The notes under the pieces are model-generated. The model ran no database searches. It was given only the letters and a program-made list of their open reading frames with translations, and was not told the origin of the DNA. Below, piece by piece: positions 14,941-23,738 of a DNA stretch of 52,415 nt. The translations under genes were made by a program, and so were the position numbers. Source of the stretch: an uncultured Bacteroidales bacterium (GTDB lineage Bacteria; Bacteroidota; Bacteroidia; Bacteroidales; Bacteroidaceae); NCBI GenBank assembly GCA_902774335.1, contig CACYHW010000018.1:1-52415 (forward strand). Direction: 5' to 3'. Every line of letters begins with the position of its first letter. The first letter of the stretch is position 1.

Positions 14941-16398
14941 ATGCCCGGTTTAAGTAACATACAGACCCAACTCCAGACCCAGACACAGGTCCAGACACTG
15001 TCGCCTCAGCAGGTGCTTGAGGCCCGCCTGCTTGCGCTCAACACTCTGGAACTGGAGGAGCATGTACGCACCGAACTGGGCGACAACCCCACCCTTGAGG
15101 CCGGTCCGCAGGAGGCACCCGAGCAGGACAGTGATGATAACGCTGCCGATGATGCCGACCAGTACGAGAACGAGTCTTACCAGGAGGATAACAACCGTGA
15201 TGACTGGAACGATGACGATGATGACTGGTATGACCGTCAGGGCAGCTCACAGGGCGCTGTAGCCGATATTCCATTGGCCGACACACGCTCTTTCTACGAT
15301 ATACTGTACGAGCAGTTGCGCGAGCAGGACCTGACGCCCCGTCAGATGAAGATTGCCCTCTACATCATAGGCTCAATCGACAACGACGGCCTATTGGACA
15401 AGGACCTTCAGGCCATATCGGACGATCTGGCCTTCTATCACGATACCGACGCATCGACCGACGAGATAGAACAGGTGCTTAAGGTAATCCAGGAGTTTGA
15501 TCCGGCCGGAATAGGCGCACGCAGCCTCCAGGAGTGCCTGCTCATACAGATTCGACGCAAGGAGGATACCCCTGACAGGGAACTGCAGGAGCGCATTATC
15601 TCCACCATGTTCGACGAGTTCACCCACAAGCGCTGGGACAAGATTGCAGCCCGTCTGGAGCTGAGCCGCGAGCAGACCGACGCCGTGATTGCCGAGCTTG
15701 TCAAGCTGAACCCCCGTCCGGGCAGTTCATTAGGCGAGACAGTAGGTCACAGCCGTCAGCACATAGTCCCCGACTTCCTGCTGGACAGCTATGATGACGA
15801 GATACATTTTACACTGAACAACAGCAACATACCGCAGCTGCACGTAAGCCGTGAGTATTCTCAGATGCTGGAGAACCAGATAAAGGGTGGCTCCAGCAGC
15901 CAGCGTGACGCCGCAATCTACATAAAGAGCAAACTGGACAAGGCACGCGGGTTCATACAGGCGCTCAAACAGCGTGAGCAGACCATGACCCGTACCATGC
16001 AGGCTATTGTTGACCTGCAGCGTCCCTTCTTCCTGGAGGGCGACGAGACCCTGCTCAAGCCCATGATACTCAAGGATGTGGCCGAACGTACCGGATATGA
16101 CATATCCACCATATCCAGGGTTACCAGCGGCAAGTATGTACAGACAGGATTCGGAACCTTCCCGCTCAAGGCCTTCTTTACCGACGGCGTTAAGAACGAC
16201 AGCGGACAGGAGGTATCGGTCAAGGAGATTCACCGCATACTGCGTGAGGCTACCGATGCCGAGGATCATGACAATCCGCTTACCGATGAGCAGTTGTCCG
16301 ATTTGCTGGCTGAACGCGGGTATAAGGTGGCCCGCCGCACGGTGGCTAAGTACCGGGAGCAGATTGGGATTCCGGTAGCACGAATGAGGAAAAATTGA
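14941..16398 (+). CDS. rpoN: RNA polymerase sigma-54 factor
   Basis: Sigma-54 directs RNA polymerase to -24/-12 promoters and needs AAA+ activators. The 485-residue product has the Gln/Leu-rich activator-interacting region I (residues 1-50, LQTQTQVQTLSPQQVLEARLL, split by TQTQVQ). An unusually acidic region II follows (about 55-100, Asp/Glu runs), then the core-binding region and the C-terminal RpoN box ARRTVAKYRE (about 464-473). It is probably cotranscribed with the nucleoside kinase 10 bases upstream. Its TGA stop lies inside the first unit of a heptanucleotide repeat. Confidence 0.96.
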   Translation: MPGLSNIQTQLQTQTQVQTLSPQQVLEARLLALNTLELEEHVRTELGDNPTLEAGPQEAPEQDSDDNAADDADQYENESYQEDNNRDDWNDDDDDWYDRQGSSQGAVADIPLADTRSFYDILYEQLREQDLTPRQMKIALYIIGSIDNDGLLDKDLQAISDDLAFYHDTDASTDEIEQVLKVIQEFDPAGIGARSLQECLLIQIRRKEDTPDRELQERIISTMFDEFTHKRWDKIAARLELSREQTDAVIAELVKLNPRPGSSLGETVGHSRQHIVPDFLLDSYDDEIHFTLNNSNIPQLHVSREYSQMLENQIKGGSSSQRDAAIYIKSKLDKARGFIQALKQREQTMTRTMQAIVDLQRPFFLEGDETLLKPMILKDVAERTGYDISTISRVTSGKYVQTGFGTFPLKAFFTDGVKNDSGQEVSVKEIHRILREATDAEDHDNPLTDEQLSDLLAERGYKVARRTVAKYREQIGIPVARMRKN

Positions 16399-16442
16399 GA
16401 ATTGAGAATTGAGAATTGAGAATTGAAAATTGAAAATTGAAT
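16394..16442 (+). repeat. Seven-unit ATTGAGA/ATTGAAA tandem repeat
   Basis: Four ATTGAGA units (16394-16421), two ATTGAAA units (16422-16435) and one ATTGAAT (16436-16442) lie head to tail. The first unit contains the rpoN stop codon (TGA 16396-16398), and the array ends 5 bases before purE. It probably varies by slipped-strand pairing. Confidence 0.92.
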
Positions 16443-16447
16443 AAGAT

Positions 16448-16954
16448 ATGAAACCAGTAGTAAGTATCATTATGGGCAGCACGTCCGATCTGCCCGTTAT
16501 GGAGAAGGCAGCTGCCTTTCTGGACAGCATCCAGGTTCCGTTTGAGATGAACGCACTCTCAGCTCACCGCACACCCGCTGCAGTTGAGGAGTTTGCCAAG
16601 GGTGCACAGGCCCGTGGCATCAAGGTTATCATTGCAGCAGCCGGTATGGCAGCAGCCCTGCCCGGCGTGATTGCAGCCAACACCAACGTTCCCGTGATAG
16701 GTGTGCCCATCAAGGGTATGCTGGATGGTCTGGACGCCATGCTCTCCATCATACAGATGCCCCCCGGAATACCCGTAGCAACCGTAGGTGTGAACGGAGC
16801 CCAGAACGCAGCCATACTGGCAGCACAGATACTGGCGGTAGCCGATAAGGAGTTGGCAGCACGTCTGGCCGCCCACAAGGAGGGACTCAAGGATAAGATC
16901 GAGAAGGCCAACGCCGAACTCAGCCAGGTAAAATATCAATTCAAGACCAACTGA
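16448..16954 (+). CDS. purE: 5-(carboxyamino)imidazole ribonucleotide mutase
   Basis: PurE moves the carboxyl group of N5-CAIR to make CAIR in purine synthesis. The 168-residue product has the class I signatures MGSTSDLPVMEKA, SAHRTP and AAAGMAAALPGV, and a normal length. The stop overlaps the ispG start by one base (TGATG). No purK is seen in the window. The repeat array directly before the ATG could influence its expression. Confidence 0.95.
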   Translation: MKPVVSIIMGSTSDLPVMEKAAAFLDSIQVPFEMNALSAHRTPAAVEEFAKGAQARGIKVIIAAAGMAAALPGVIAANTNVPVIGVPIKGMLDGLDAMLSIIQMPPGIPVATVGVNGAQNAAILAAQILAVADKELAARLAAHKEGLKDKIEKANAELSQVKYQFKTN

Positions 16955-18330
16955 TGAGCCTTTACAGCCGCAGGAAAACGGTACCGGTACGTGTGGGCAA
17001 CACCGTGATTGGCGGAACCAACCCCATACGCCTGCAGTCTATGACCACGGCATCCACCATGGATACCCAGGGCTGCATAGAGCAGGCCATCCGCATCATT
17101 GATGCCGGAGGCGAACTGGTGCGTATGACCACACAGGGCACACGCGAGGCGGAGAACATGCGCCTTATCCGCGAGGGCCTGACCGCCCGCGGCTACGACA
17201 CCCCGCTGGTGGCCGATGTACACTTCAATCCTGCCGTGGCTGATGTGGCCGCACGCATTGTGGAGAAGGTGCGCATCAACCCCGGCAACTATGTGGATCC
17301 CGCACGCACATTCAAGCATCTGGAGTACACCGATCAGGAGTATGCACAGGAGATTCAGCGTATACGCGACCGGTTTATCCCGTTCCTCAGCATTTGCCGC
17401 GAGCATAGCACCGCCATCCGCATAGGCGTCAACCACGGTTCTCTGTCAGACCGCATCATGAGCCGCTACGGCAACACTCCCGCCGGTATGGTGGAGAGCT
17501 GCATGGAGTTCCTGCGTATATGCGTGGAGCAGGACTTTATGAACGTGGTAATATCCATCAAGGCCAGCAACACAGTGGTCATGATTGAGACCGTGCGCCT
17601 ACTGGTCAAGGAGATGGAGCGCGAGGGCATGGCATTCCCCATTCATCTGGGAGTGACCGAGGCCGGTGAGGGTGAGGACGGACGCATCAAGAGTGCCATA
17701 GGCATAGGAGCACTGCTGGCCGAGGGTATAGGCGACACCATTCGCGTATCACTGTCCGAGGCTCCCGAACGTGAGATTCCCGTGGCCCGCAAGCTGGCGG
17801 ATTACGCTGAACGCAGCGCACAGGTTCGCGCATCGGCCAAGATAGAGAATGGAGTACTCAGACTGTCATACGATGACACCCTGCTGGAGGATTTCCAGCT
17901 GCACGCCGCAATGGATGCAGGTGCACTGCTCATTGACGGCAAGGCCCGTGACCTTGAACTGAGCAATCCCAACATGAGTGCCACCCAAATCAAATCCACA
18001 GAGGATGCAATCCTGCAGGGCGCACGCATCAGGTTCACCAAGCCGGAGTACATTTCATGTCCGGGCTGCGGACGGACACTTTACAATCTTGAAGAGACAA
18101 TAGCACGCATCAAAGCCGCCACAGGGCACCTTAAAGGTGTCAAGATAGCCATCATGGGGTGCATAGTGAACGGCCCGGGCGAGATGGCCGACGCCGATTT
18201 CGGCTATGTAGGCGCAGGCCGCGGCAAGATAAGCCTCTATCGCGGCAAGGAGTGCATCGAGAAGAATATCCCCGAGGAGAATGCCGTTGACAGGCTCCTC
18301 CAGTTTATTGAAGAAACAATGAAAAAATAA
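16954..18330 (+). CDS. ispG: 4-hydroxy-3-methylbut-2-enyl-diphosphate synthase, form with a short central insert
   Basis: IspG is the [4Fe-4S] enzyme that reduces methylerythritol cyclodiphosphate in the MEP isoprenoid pathway. The 458-residue product has a TIM-barrel N-terminal domain ([30 protein letters not shown]) and a C-terminal cluster domain with [10 protein letters not shown] (Cys369, Cys372) and GCIVNGPGE (Cys403, Glu410). Between them, about residues 285-360, is an extra segment of roughly 75 residues. E. coli IspG (372 residues) lacks it, whereas the plant and chlamydial type carries a much longer insert. Bacteroidetes proteins I recall are mostly around 600 residues, so this looks like a shortened large form. 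cysS follows after one base. Confidence 0.93.
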   Translation: MSLYSRRKTVPVRVGNTVIGGTNPIRLQSMTTASTMDTQGCIEQAIRIIDAGGELVRMTTQGTREAENMRLIREGLTARGYDTPLVADVHFNPAVADVAARIVEKVRINPGNYVDPARTFKHLEYTDQEYAQEIQRIRDRFIPFLSICREHSTAIRIGVNHGSLSDRIMSRYGNTPAGMVESCMEFLRICVEQDFMNVVISIKASNTVVMIETVRLLVKEMEREGMAFPIHLGVTEAGEGEDGRIKSAIGIGALLAEGIGDTIRVSLSEAPEREIPVARKLADYAERSAQVRASAKIENGVLRLSYDDTLLEDFQLHAAMDAGALLIDGKARDLELSNPNMSATQIKSTEDAILQGARIRFTKPEYISCPGCGRTLYNLEETIARIKAATGHLKGVKIAIMGCIVNGPGEMADADFGYVGAGRGKISLYRGKECIEKNIPEENAVDRLLQFIEETMKK

Positions 18331-18331
18331 T

Positions 18332-19807
18332 ATGGAAAACAAACTGACAATCTACAACACCCTGACCAGGAAAAAAGAGCTGTTTGAAGCTTTGAACCCG
18401 CCACACGTAGGAATGTACGTGTGCGGTCCCACAGTATACGGTGATCCGCATCTGGGTCATGCCCGTCCGGCCATCACATTCGATATCCTGTTCCGTTACC
18501 TGCAGCACCTGGGTTACAAGGTGCGCTACGTACGTAACATTACCGATGTAGGCCATCTGGAGCATGATGCCGATGAGGGTGAGGATAAGATTGCAAAGAA
18601 AGCCCGTCTGGAGCAGCTGGAGCCCATGGAGGTGGTTCAGTACTACACCCTGCGCTATCACAAGGCAATGGAGATGCTCAACGTGCTGCCCCCCAGCATC
18701 GAGCCGCACGCATCGGGCCATATAATTGAGCAGATAGAACTTGTAAAGCAGATTCTGGACAACGGATACGCATACGAGAGCCAGGGCAGCATCTACTTTG
18801 ACGTAAACAAATACAACAAGGATCATCACTACGGCATACTGTCAGGCCGTAACCTGGATGACGTGCTCAACACCACACGTGAGCTGGACGGCCAGGAGGA
18901 GAAACACAACCCCGCCGACTTTGCCCTGTGGAAGAAAGCCCAGCCCGAGCACATAATGCGCTGGCCTTCACCCTGGAGCAACGGATTCCCCGGCTGGCAC
19001 TGCGAGTGCACCGCCATGGGCCGCAAGTACCTGGGTGAGCGCTTTGACATACACGGAGGCGGCATGGACTTGATCTTCCCGCACCACGAATGCGAGATTG
19101 CACAGGCCGTAGCAAGCCAGGGTCATGACATTGTACATTACTGGATGCACAACAACATGATCACCATCAACGGCCAGAAAATGGGCAAGTCTCTGGGCAA
19201 TTTCATCACCCTGAACGAGTTCTTTACCGGTCAGAACCCCAATTTGAAGCAGGCCTACAGCCCAATGACCATCCGTTTCTTCATACTGATGGCCCACTAC
19301 CGCGGCACAGTTGATTTCAGCAACGACGCCCTGCAGGCTGCCGAGAAGGCTATGAGCCGTCTTATGGAGGCCTACAACGCCATCGGCCGCATACAGCCCG
19401 CTGCCGAGAGCAGTGTGAGCGTAAGCGAGTTCAAGACCAAGTGCTACGAGGCCATGGACGATGACCTGAACACACCTATCGTGATAAGCCATCTGTTCGA
19501 TGCCGCCAAGGTAATCAACCAGGCAGTGGACGGTAACGCCAAGCTCTCCGCAGCCGATGTGGCCGAGCTCAAGTCCCTGTTCGACACATTCCTGTTCGAA
19601 ATCCTTGGAATCAAGGCCGAAGAGGGCGGCGGCAGCGGTCGCGAGGAGGCATTCGGCAAAGTTGTCGACATGCTTCTGGAGCAGCGTGCCATTGCCAAGG
19701 CCAACAAGGACTGGGCTACAAGCGACAAGATACGTAATGAGCTTACCGCACTGGGATTCGAGATCAAGGATACCAAGGACGGTGCAACCTGGAAACTTAA
19801 CAGATAA
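18332..19807 (+). CDS. cysS: Cysteine-tRNA ligase
   Basis: CysRS charges tRNA-Cys in the cytoplasm. The 491-residue class I synthetase shows the zinc ligand in YVCGPTVYG (Cys31), the HIGH-type motif HLGH (residues 40-43), WHCECTAMG and [14 protein letters not shown], and the KMSKS-type motif KMGKS. The anticodon-binding helical C-terminus is complete. Its stop overlaps the next start by one base (TAATG), which ties it to the glutaminyl-cyclase-like lipoprotein gene. Confidence 0.96.
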   Translation: MENKLTIYNTLTRKKELFEALNPPHVGMYVCGPTVYGDPHLGHARPAITFDILFRYLQHLGYKVRYVRNITDVGHLEHDADEGEDKIAKKARLEQLEPMEVVQYYTLRYHKAMEMLNVLPPSIEPHASGHIIEQIELVKQILDNGYAYESQGSIYFDVNKYNKDHHYGILSGRNLDDVLNTTRELDGQEEKHNPADFALWKKAQPEHIMRWPSPWSNGFPGWHCECTAMGRKYLGERFDIHGGGMDLIFPHHECEIAQAVASQGHDIVHYWMHNNMITINGQKMGKSLGNFITLNEFFTGQNPNLKQAYSPMTIRFFILMAHYRGTVDFSNDALQAAEKAMSRLMEAYNAIGRIQPAAESSVSVSEFKTKCYEAMDDDLNTPIVISHLFDAAKVINQAVDGNAKLSAADVAELKSLFDTFLFEILGIKAEEGGGSGREEAFGKVVDMLLEQRAIAKANKDWATSDKIRNELTALGFEIKDTKDGATWKLNR

Positions 19808-20793
19808 TGAAAAGACTCCTATACAGCGTTCTGCTCACGGCCATGGTTATATCATGCGGTGGCCGCAAGGCTCCCGTTACTGCCAAGCAGGCTGACGCCC
19901 CGGCAGTTGAGTTCAACGCTGACAGCGCTTTCAGCTTTGTCAAGGAACAGACCGATTTCGGTCCGCGCGTACCCAACACCCAGGCTCACGATGACTGCGG
20001 AATATGGCTTGCCGCCCGCCTGTCATCGTTTGGTGCCGACAAGGTCTTTGTACAGAACTTCAACACCAAGACCTTTGACAACACCACCCTCAAGTGCATG
20101 AACATAGTGGGCAGTTTCAACCTGGAATGCCCCACCCGTGTTATACTCTGCTCTCACTGGGACAGCCGCCCGTGGGCCGATAACGATTCGGACCCCTCAA
20201 AGCACAAGACTCCCGTGGATGCCGCCAACGACGGTGCAAGCGGTGTGGCAGTAATCCTGGAGATTGCACGCCAGTTGCAGAAACAGGCTCCGCAGATAGG
20301 TGTGGACTGCATATTCTTCGATGCCGAGGACTGGGGACCGGGTGATGACTTCCAGGGTGAGCACCTTGAGACCTACTGGGGACTGGGCACACAGCACTGG
20401 GCCAAGAACCCGCACACCCCTGGCTACAAGGCACGCTACGCCGTGCTGCTTGACATGGTGGGCGGAAAACGCGCCACCTTCTACCGCGAAAAGTATTCGC
20501 TGTACTTTGGAAAGCAGTATGTGGACAGGGTATGGGAAACTGCCGCCGGACTGGGTTACAAGTCACTCTTCCGTCAGGAAGACGGCCTGTATGTCACCGA
20601 TGACCACTATTTCATAAACAGGATAGCACGCATTCCCGCCATCGACATCGTGCCCTACATACCTTCATGCGCCGCCAGCTCGTTCGGCCCCACATGGCAT
20701 ACCACGCATGACAACATTGACAACATAGACAAGAGTGTACTGGAGGCTGTCGGAAAGACACTCCTTACAGTAATATACAACGAGAAACCATGA
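19807..20793 (+). CDS. M28-family lipoprotein, glutaminyl-peptide cyclotransferase-like
   Basis: The 328-residue product is a lipoprotein (signal ending VISCGG, Cys17). The body is an M28-type zinc hydrolase fold with DFGPRVPNT, LCSHWDSRPWAD (first zinc His and Asp), DAANDGASGVA, FFDAEDWG and a C-terminal TWHTTHDNID. This pattern matches type II glutaminyl cyclases, which convert N-terminal Gln to pyroglutamate; periodontal Bacteroidetes have such enzymes. In these bacteria many exported proteins start with Gln after signal cleavage. An aminopeptidase role is the alternative. It overlaps sufE by 4 bases (ATGA). Confidence 0.85.
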   Translation: MKRLLYSVLLTAMVISCGGRKAPVTAKQADAPAVEFNADSAFSFVKEQTDFGPRVPNTQAHDDCGIWLAARLSSFGADKVFVQNFNTKTFDNTTLKCMNIVGSFNLECPTRVILCSHWDSRPWADNDSDPSKHKTPVDAANDGASGVAVILEIARQLQKQAPQIGVDCIFFDAEDWGPGDDFQGEHLETYWGLGTQHWAKNPHTPGYKARYAVLLDMVGGKRATFYREKYSLYFGKQYVDRVWETAAGLGYKSLFRQEDGLYVTDDHYFINRIARIPAIDIVPYIPSCAASSFGPTWHTTHDNIDNIDKSVLEAVGKTLLTVIYNEKP

Positions 20794-21206
20794 CAATAGA
20801 ACAACTTCAGGACCAGGTTATCGAGGAGTTCAGCGCCTTTGACGACTGGATGGACAAATACCAGATGATTATAGACCTTGGCAACGGACAGCCGGCTCTC
20901 GACCCCGCCTACAAGACCGAGGACAACCTGATTGAGGGTTGCCAGAGCCGTGTATGGCTGCATGCCGAGATGCGCGACGGTCTGGTACATTTCGAGGCAG
21001 ACAGTGACGCCATCATCACAAAGGGACTCATAGCCCTGCTCATCAGGGTGCTCTCGGACCACACCCCGCAGGAGATACTGCAGAGTGACGTGCATTTTAT
21101 CGATGCCATCGGCCTGACACAGCATCTGTCGCCCACACGCAGCAACGGACTCCTGTCCATGCTCAAGCAGATCAAGACTTACGCATTGGCATATTCACAG
21201 AAATGA
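20790..21206 (+). CDS. sufE: SufE-family cysteine desulfuration protein
   Basis: SufE accepts sulfur from a cysteine desulfurase (SufS type) for iron-sulfur cluster assembly. The 138-residue product has the acceptor Cys in IEGCQSRVWL (Cys51), the helical N-terminus and the C-terminal SPTRSNGLLSML seen in the family. It overlaps the flanking genes by 4 bases on each side. No other suf gene is in the window. Confidence 0.93.
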   Translation: MTIEQLQDQVIEEFSAFDDWMDKYQMIIDLGNGQPALDPAYKTEDNLIEGCQSRVWLHAEMRDGLVHFEADSDAIITKGLIALLIRVLSDHTPQEILQSDVHFIDAIGLTQHLSPTRSNGLLSMLKQIKTYALAYSQK

Positions 21207-21919
21207 AAAAGATACTTCCCCTACTGGCAGCAGCGGTTATGCTCATAGGCTGTGCCCACACCACCAACGGCTACAGGATAAGCGACGGCAAGGTTTCATG
21301 GAAGAACTCCGTAATTGAATTCAGCACCGACATGGATTCAAGGGTACAGGACGGATTCTCAACCGCCTTCCAGGCTGTTGTGACCGGACAGGACGGAAAG
21401 AGCATTGCCATGCCGGCCGATACCGCAGCCCTGGGTTACGGTGCATCATGCCCCATGGGCACCACCGGATTCTACAAACCGGAAAAGGGTGTTATCCTGG
21501 CCGAGCCTCTGTACCAGACCGAGGACAAGCTTATCCTGCATCTGCAGTATGACAAATGGAGCATCCTTGACGCGCCGGTTAAGCTGGACAAGCAGATAAC
21601 CATACTGCGTGACTGCCCCATCATGACCGTGATAGACTACTACAGCGGCAAGTTCGAGTTGATAAACATAGCAGCCGGCATGACAAAGGTTCCGGGAGGG
21701 GTTGTAACCAGGATAGAGAACGGCTATTCGGTAAAATATCCCAACGGAATGACATCGGTCATAGTAATGCCCGAACTCCAGGAACAGACCGACAGCGACG
21801 TATACGGTTCGGTGCTGCTCAAGAAAGCCGTCTCGAGCGACGAACCCCTGAAATACTACGTGGGAATAAGTGACAAAGGGCTTGATTATCTACTTGATGA
21901 ACTCGCCAAAATAATATAA
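21203..21919 (+). CDS. Lipoprotein, DUF4861-like
   Basis: The 238-residue product has a lipoprotein signal peptide (LIGCAH, Cys17) and a beta-rich body with LILHLQYDKWSI, VKLDKQITILRDCPIMTVIDYYSGKF (split by ITILRD) and INIAAGMTKVPGGV. The pattern resembles DUF4861 proteins, which sit in polysaccharide-degradation loci, but the link is from memory and the context here is housekeeping. The start overlaps the sufE stop (ATGA). paaK begins 31 bases downstream. Confidence 0.6.
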   Translation: MKKILPLLAAAVMLIGCAHTTNGYRISDGKVSWKNSVIEFSTDMDSRVQDGFSTAFQAVVTGQDGKSIAMPADTAALGYGASCPMGTTGFYKPEKGVILAEPLYQTEDKLILHLQYDKWSILDAPVKLDKQITILRDCPIMTVIDYYSGKFELINIAAGMTKVPGGVVTRIENGYSVKYPNGMTSVIVMPELQEQTDSDVYGSVLLKKAVSSDEPLKYYVGISDKGLDYLLDELAKII

Positions 21920-21950
21920 ATTTGCAACTGATTAAAAAACAACACATAAA

Positions 21951-23252
21951 ATGAACAGTAAATACTGGAACGAGGAGATTGAGACAATGCCCCGCAAAAA
22001 GCTGGAGCAGCTTCAGGTGGAACGTCTCAAGAAAACCGTTGAAATAGCTATGGGAAGTGAGTTCTACGCTCCCAAATTCAAAGAGCTGGGCATCACTCCC
22101 GACAGCATCAAGTCCGTTGAGGACATCAAGCGCTTTCCTTTTACTACCAAGAACGACCTTCGTGCTACCTATCCTTTCGGAATCAAGTCCATTCCACTCG
22201 AAAAAGTTGTACGTCTGCACTCATCAAGCGGAACCACCGGTAATCCTACGGTAATTCTCCATTCACAGAGAGACCTTGACCAGTGGGCCGATGCCATGGC
22301 ACGCTCCATGTACTGCATCGGACTCCGCAGCACTGACATCATACAGAACACTTCAGGTTACGGCATGTTCACCGGCGGTCTGGGCATTCAGTATGCCGCA
22401 GAGCGTCTGGGCGCACTCACCGTTCCTGCCGGCGCCGGCAACAGCAAGCGTCACGTAAAGTTCATCACCGACTTCGGTACAACAGCCCTGCACTGCATAC
22501 CCAGCTACGCCACACGTCTGGCAGCTGCCTTTGAGGAGGAGGGCATCGATCCCCGCAACACCACCGTACATACCCTCATCATCGGCGCCGAGCCCCACTC
22601 AGAGGCACAGCGCAAGCGCATTGAGGAGATCTGGGGTGCCAAGGCATACAACAACTTCGGCATGAGCGAGATGTGCGGCCCCGGCGTTGCCATCGAGTGC
22701 CAGGAGCAGAACGGTATGCATATCTGGGAGGACAACTACATAGTTGAGATCCTTGATCCCGAGACTCTGGAGCCCGTTCCGGAGGGCGAGCTGGGCGAGC
22801 TGGTTCTGACCACACTCAACCGTGAGGCCATGCCGCTGTTCCGCTACCGCACACGCGACCTTACCCGCATCCTGCCGGGTGAGTGCCCCTGCGGCCGTAC
22901 ACACGTACGTCTGGCCCGTTTCCAGGGACGCAGCGACGACATGATGATTGTCAAGGGCGTAAACATCTATCCTATCCAGATAGAGAAGATACTCATGCAG
23001 TTCCCCGAGCTGGCAAGCGACTACCTGATCACCATCGAGACCGTAGGCGACAACGACGAGATGACCATCGAGGCCGAGCTTGCACAGGCTACCGATGATT
23101 TTGCCATGCTGCAGAACCTGACCAAGGAGATTACCCGCCGTCTTAAGGACGAGATACTGCTCACTCCCAAGGTGAAGCTTGTAGGCAAGGGCGTGATCCC
23201 GCAGTCAGACGGCAAGGCCAAGAGAGTAAACGATTTGCGTCACAACCATTAA
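21951..23252 (+). CDS. paaK: Phenylacetate-CoA ligase
   Basis: The 433-residue AMP-forming adenylate enzyme joins an aryl acetate, typically phenylacetate, to CoA. It shows the P-loop-like motif HSSSGTTGNPT, SGYGMFTGGLGIQYA, NNFGMSEMCGPGVA, the ATP-binding YRTRDLTR and the C-terminal GRSDDMMIVKGVNIYPIQIE. Length is normal. With iorA, iorB and the aminotransferase downstream it may run in reverse, making ATP from arylacetyl-CoA, as proposed for anaerobic aromatic amino acid fermentation. The ACT gene follows after 12 bases. Confidence 0.92.
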   Translation: MNSKYWNEEIETMPRKKLEQLQVERLKKTVEIAMGSEFYAPKFKELGITPDSIKSVEDIKRFPFTTKNDLRATYPFGIKSIPLEKVVRLHSSSGTTGNPTVILHSQRDLDQWADAMARSMYCIGLRSTDIIQNTSGYGMFTGGLGIQYAAERLGALTVPAGAGNSKRHVKFITDFGTTALHCIPSYATRLAAAFEEEGIDPRNTTVHTLIIGAEPHSEAQRKRIEEIWGAKAYNNFGMSEMCGPGVAIECQEQNGMHIWEDNYIVEILDPETLEPVPEGELGELVLTTLNREAMPLFRYRTRDLTRILPGECPCGRTHVRLARFQGRSDDMMIVKGVNIYPIQIEKILMQFPELASDYLITIETVGDNDEMTIEAELAQATDDFAMLQNLTKEITRRLKDEILLTPKVKLVGKGVIPQSDGKAKRVNDLRHNH

Positions 23253-23264
23253 TAAAAGGACCAT

Positions 23265-23681
23265 ATGAAGACTATAAAGCAGATTTCCATATTCCTTGAG
23301 AACCAGCGCGGCAAGCTGAGCGACATCCTGAACGCCCTCAAGAAACAGAATATCGAGATTCAGGCTGCATCCGTGGCCGATACCACCGAGTACGGCATCC
23401 TACGCCTTATCACTTCCGATCAGAAGAAGGCAGCCAAGCTGCTCGCCGACCAGGGTCACCTGGTTAACCTGAACGAGGTTCTTGCCATTCAGGTTGAGCC
23501 CGACACCGCGGCCTTTGCCGATGCTGTCGACGCCCTGACATCGGGCGGCTGTTCCATAAGTTACCTCTACACTTTCCACAAGGACGGGAAACTGGTATTG
23601 ATAATACGTCCGGCCAGTCTGGAGATAGCGGAACGCGTTGCCACCGAAAAAGGTCTTACGCTTATACAGGGTTGGGAATGA
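23265..23681 (+). CDS. Tandem ACT-domain amino acid-binding protein
   Basis: The 138-residue product consists of two ACT-like domains (about residues 4-65 and 72-138): KQISIFLENQRGKLSDIL, split after ENQRGK, in the first and LVLIIRPASLEIAERVATE in the second. Such proteins bind amino acids and often control or sense aromatic metabolism. It sits between paaK and the transporter and has a strong terminator at its end, so it closes the paaK transcript. Confidence 0.85.
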   Translation: MKTIKQISIFLENQRGKLSDILNALKKQNIEIQAASVADTTEYGILRLITSDQKKAAKLLADQGHLVNLNEVLAIQVEPDTAAFADAVDALTSGGCSISYLYTFHKDGKLVLIIRPASLEIAERVATEKGLTLIQGWE

Positions 23682-23699
23682 GAAATCATTCCCTTTTTT
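23673..23699 (+). terminator. Intrinsic terminator overlapping the ACT-gene stop codon
   Basis: GGGAATGA (23674-23681) pairs perfectly with TCATTCCC (23686-23693) around a GAAA loop and is followed by six T. The left arm contains the stop codon TGA (23679-23681), so translation and termination signals overlap. Confidence 0.9.
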
Positions 23700-23738
23700 A
23701 TAATTATGAGTTTATTATTACTTAATTGCTGAATAACC

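Noticed and set aside
15730-16530. A 266-codon open frame antisense to rpoN and purE
   Set aside because: It crosses the tandem repeat and two well-supported genes, and its translation shows no domain.
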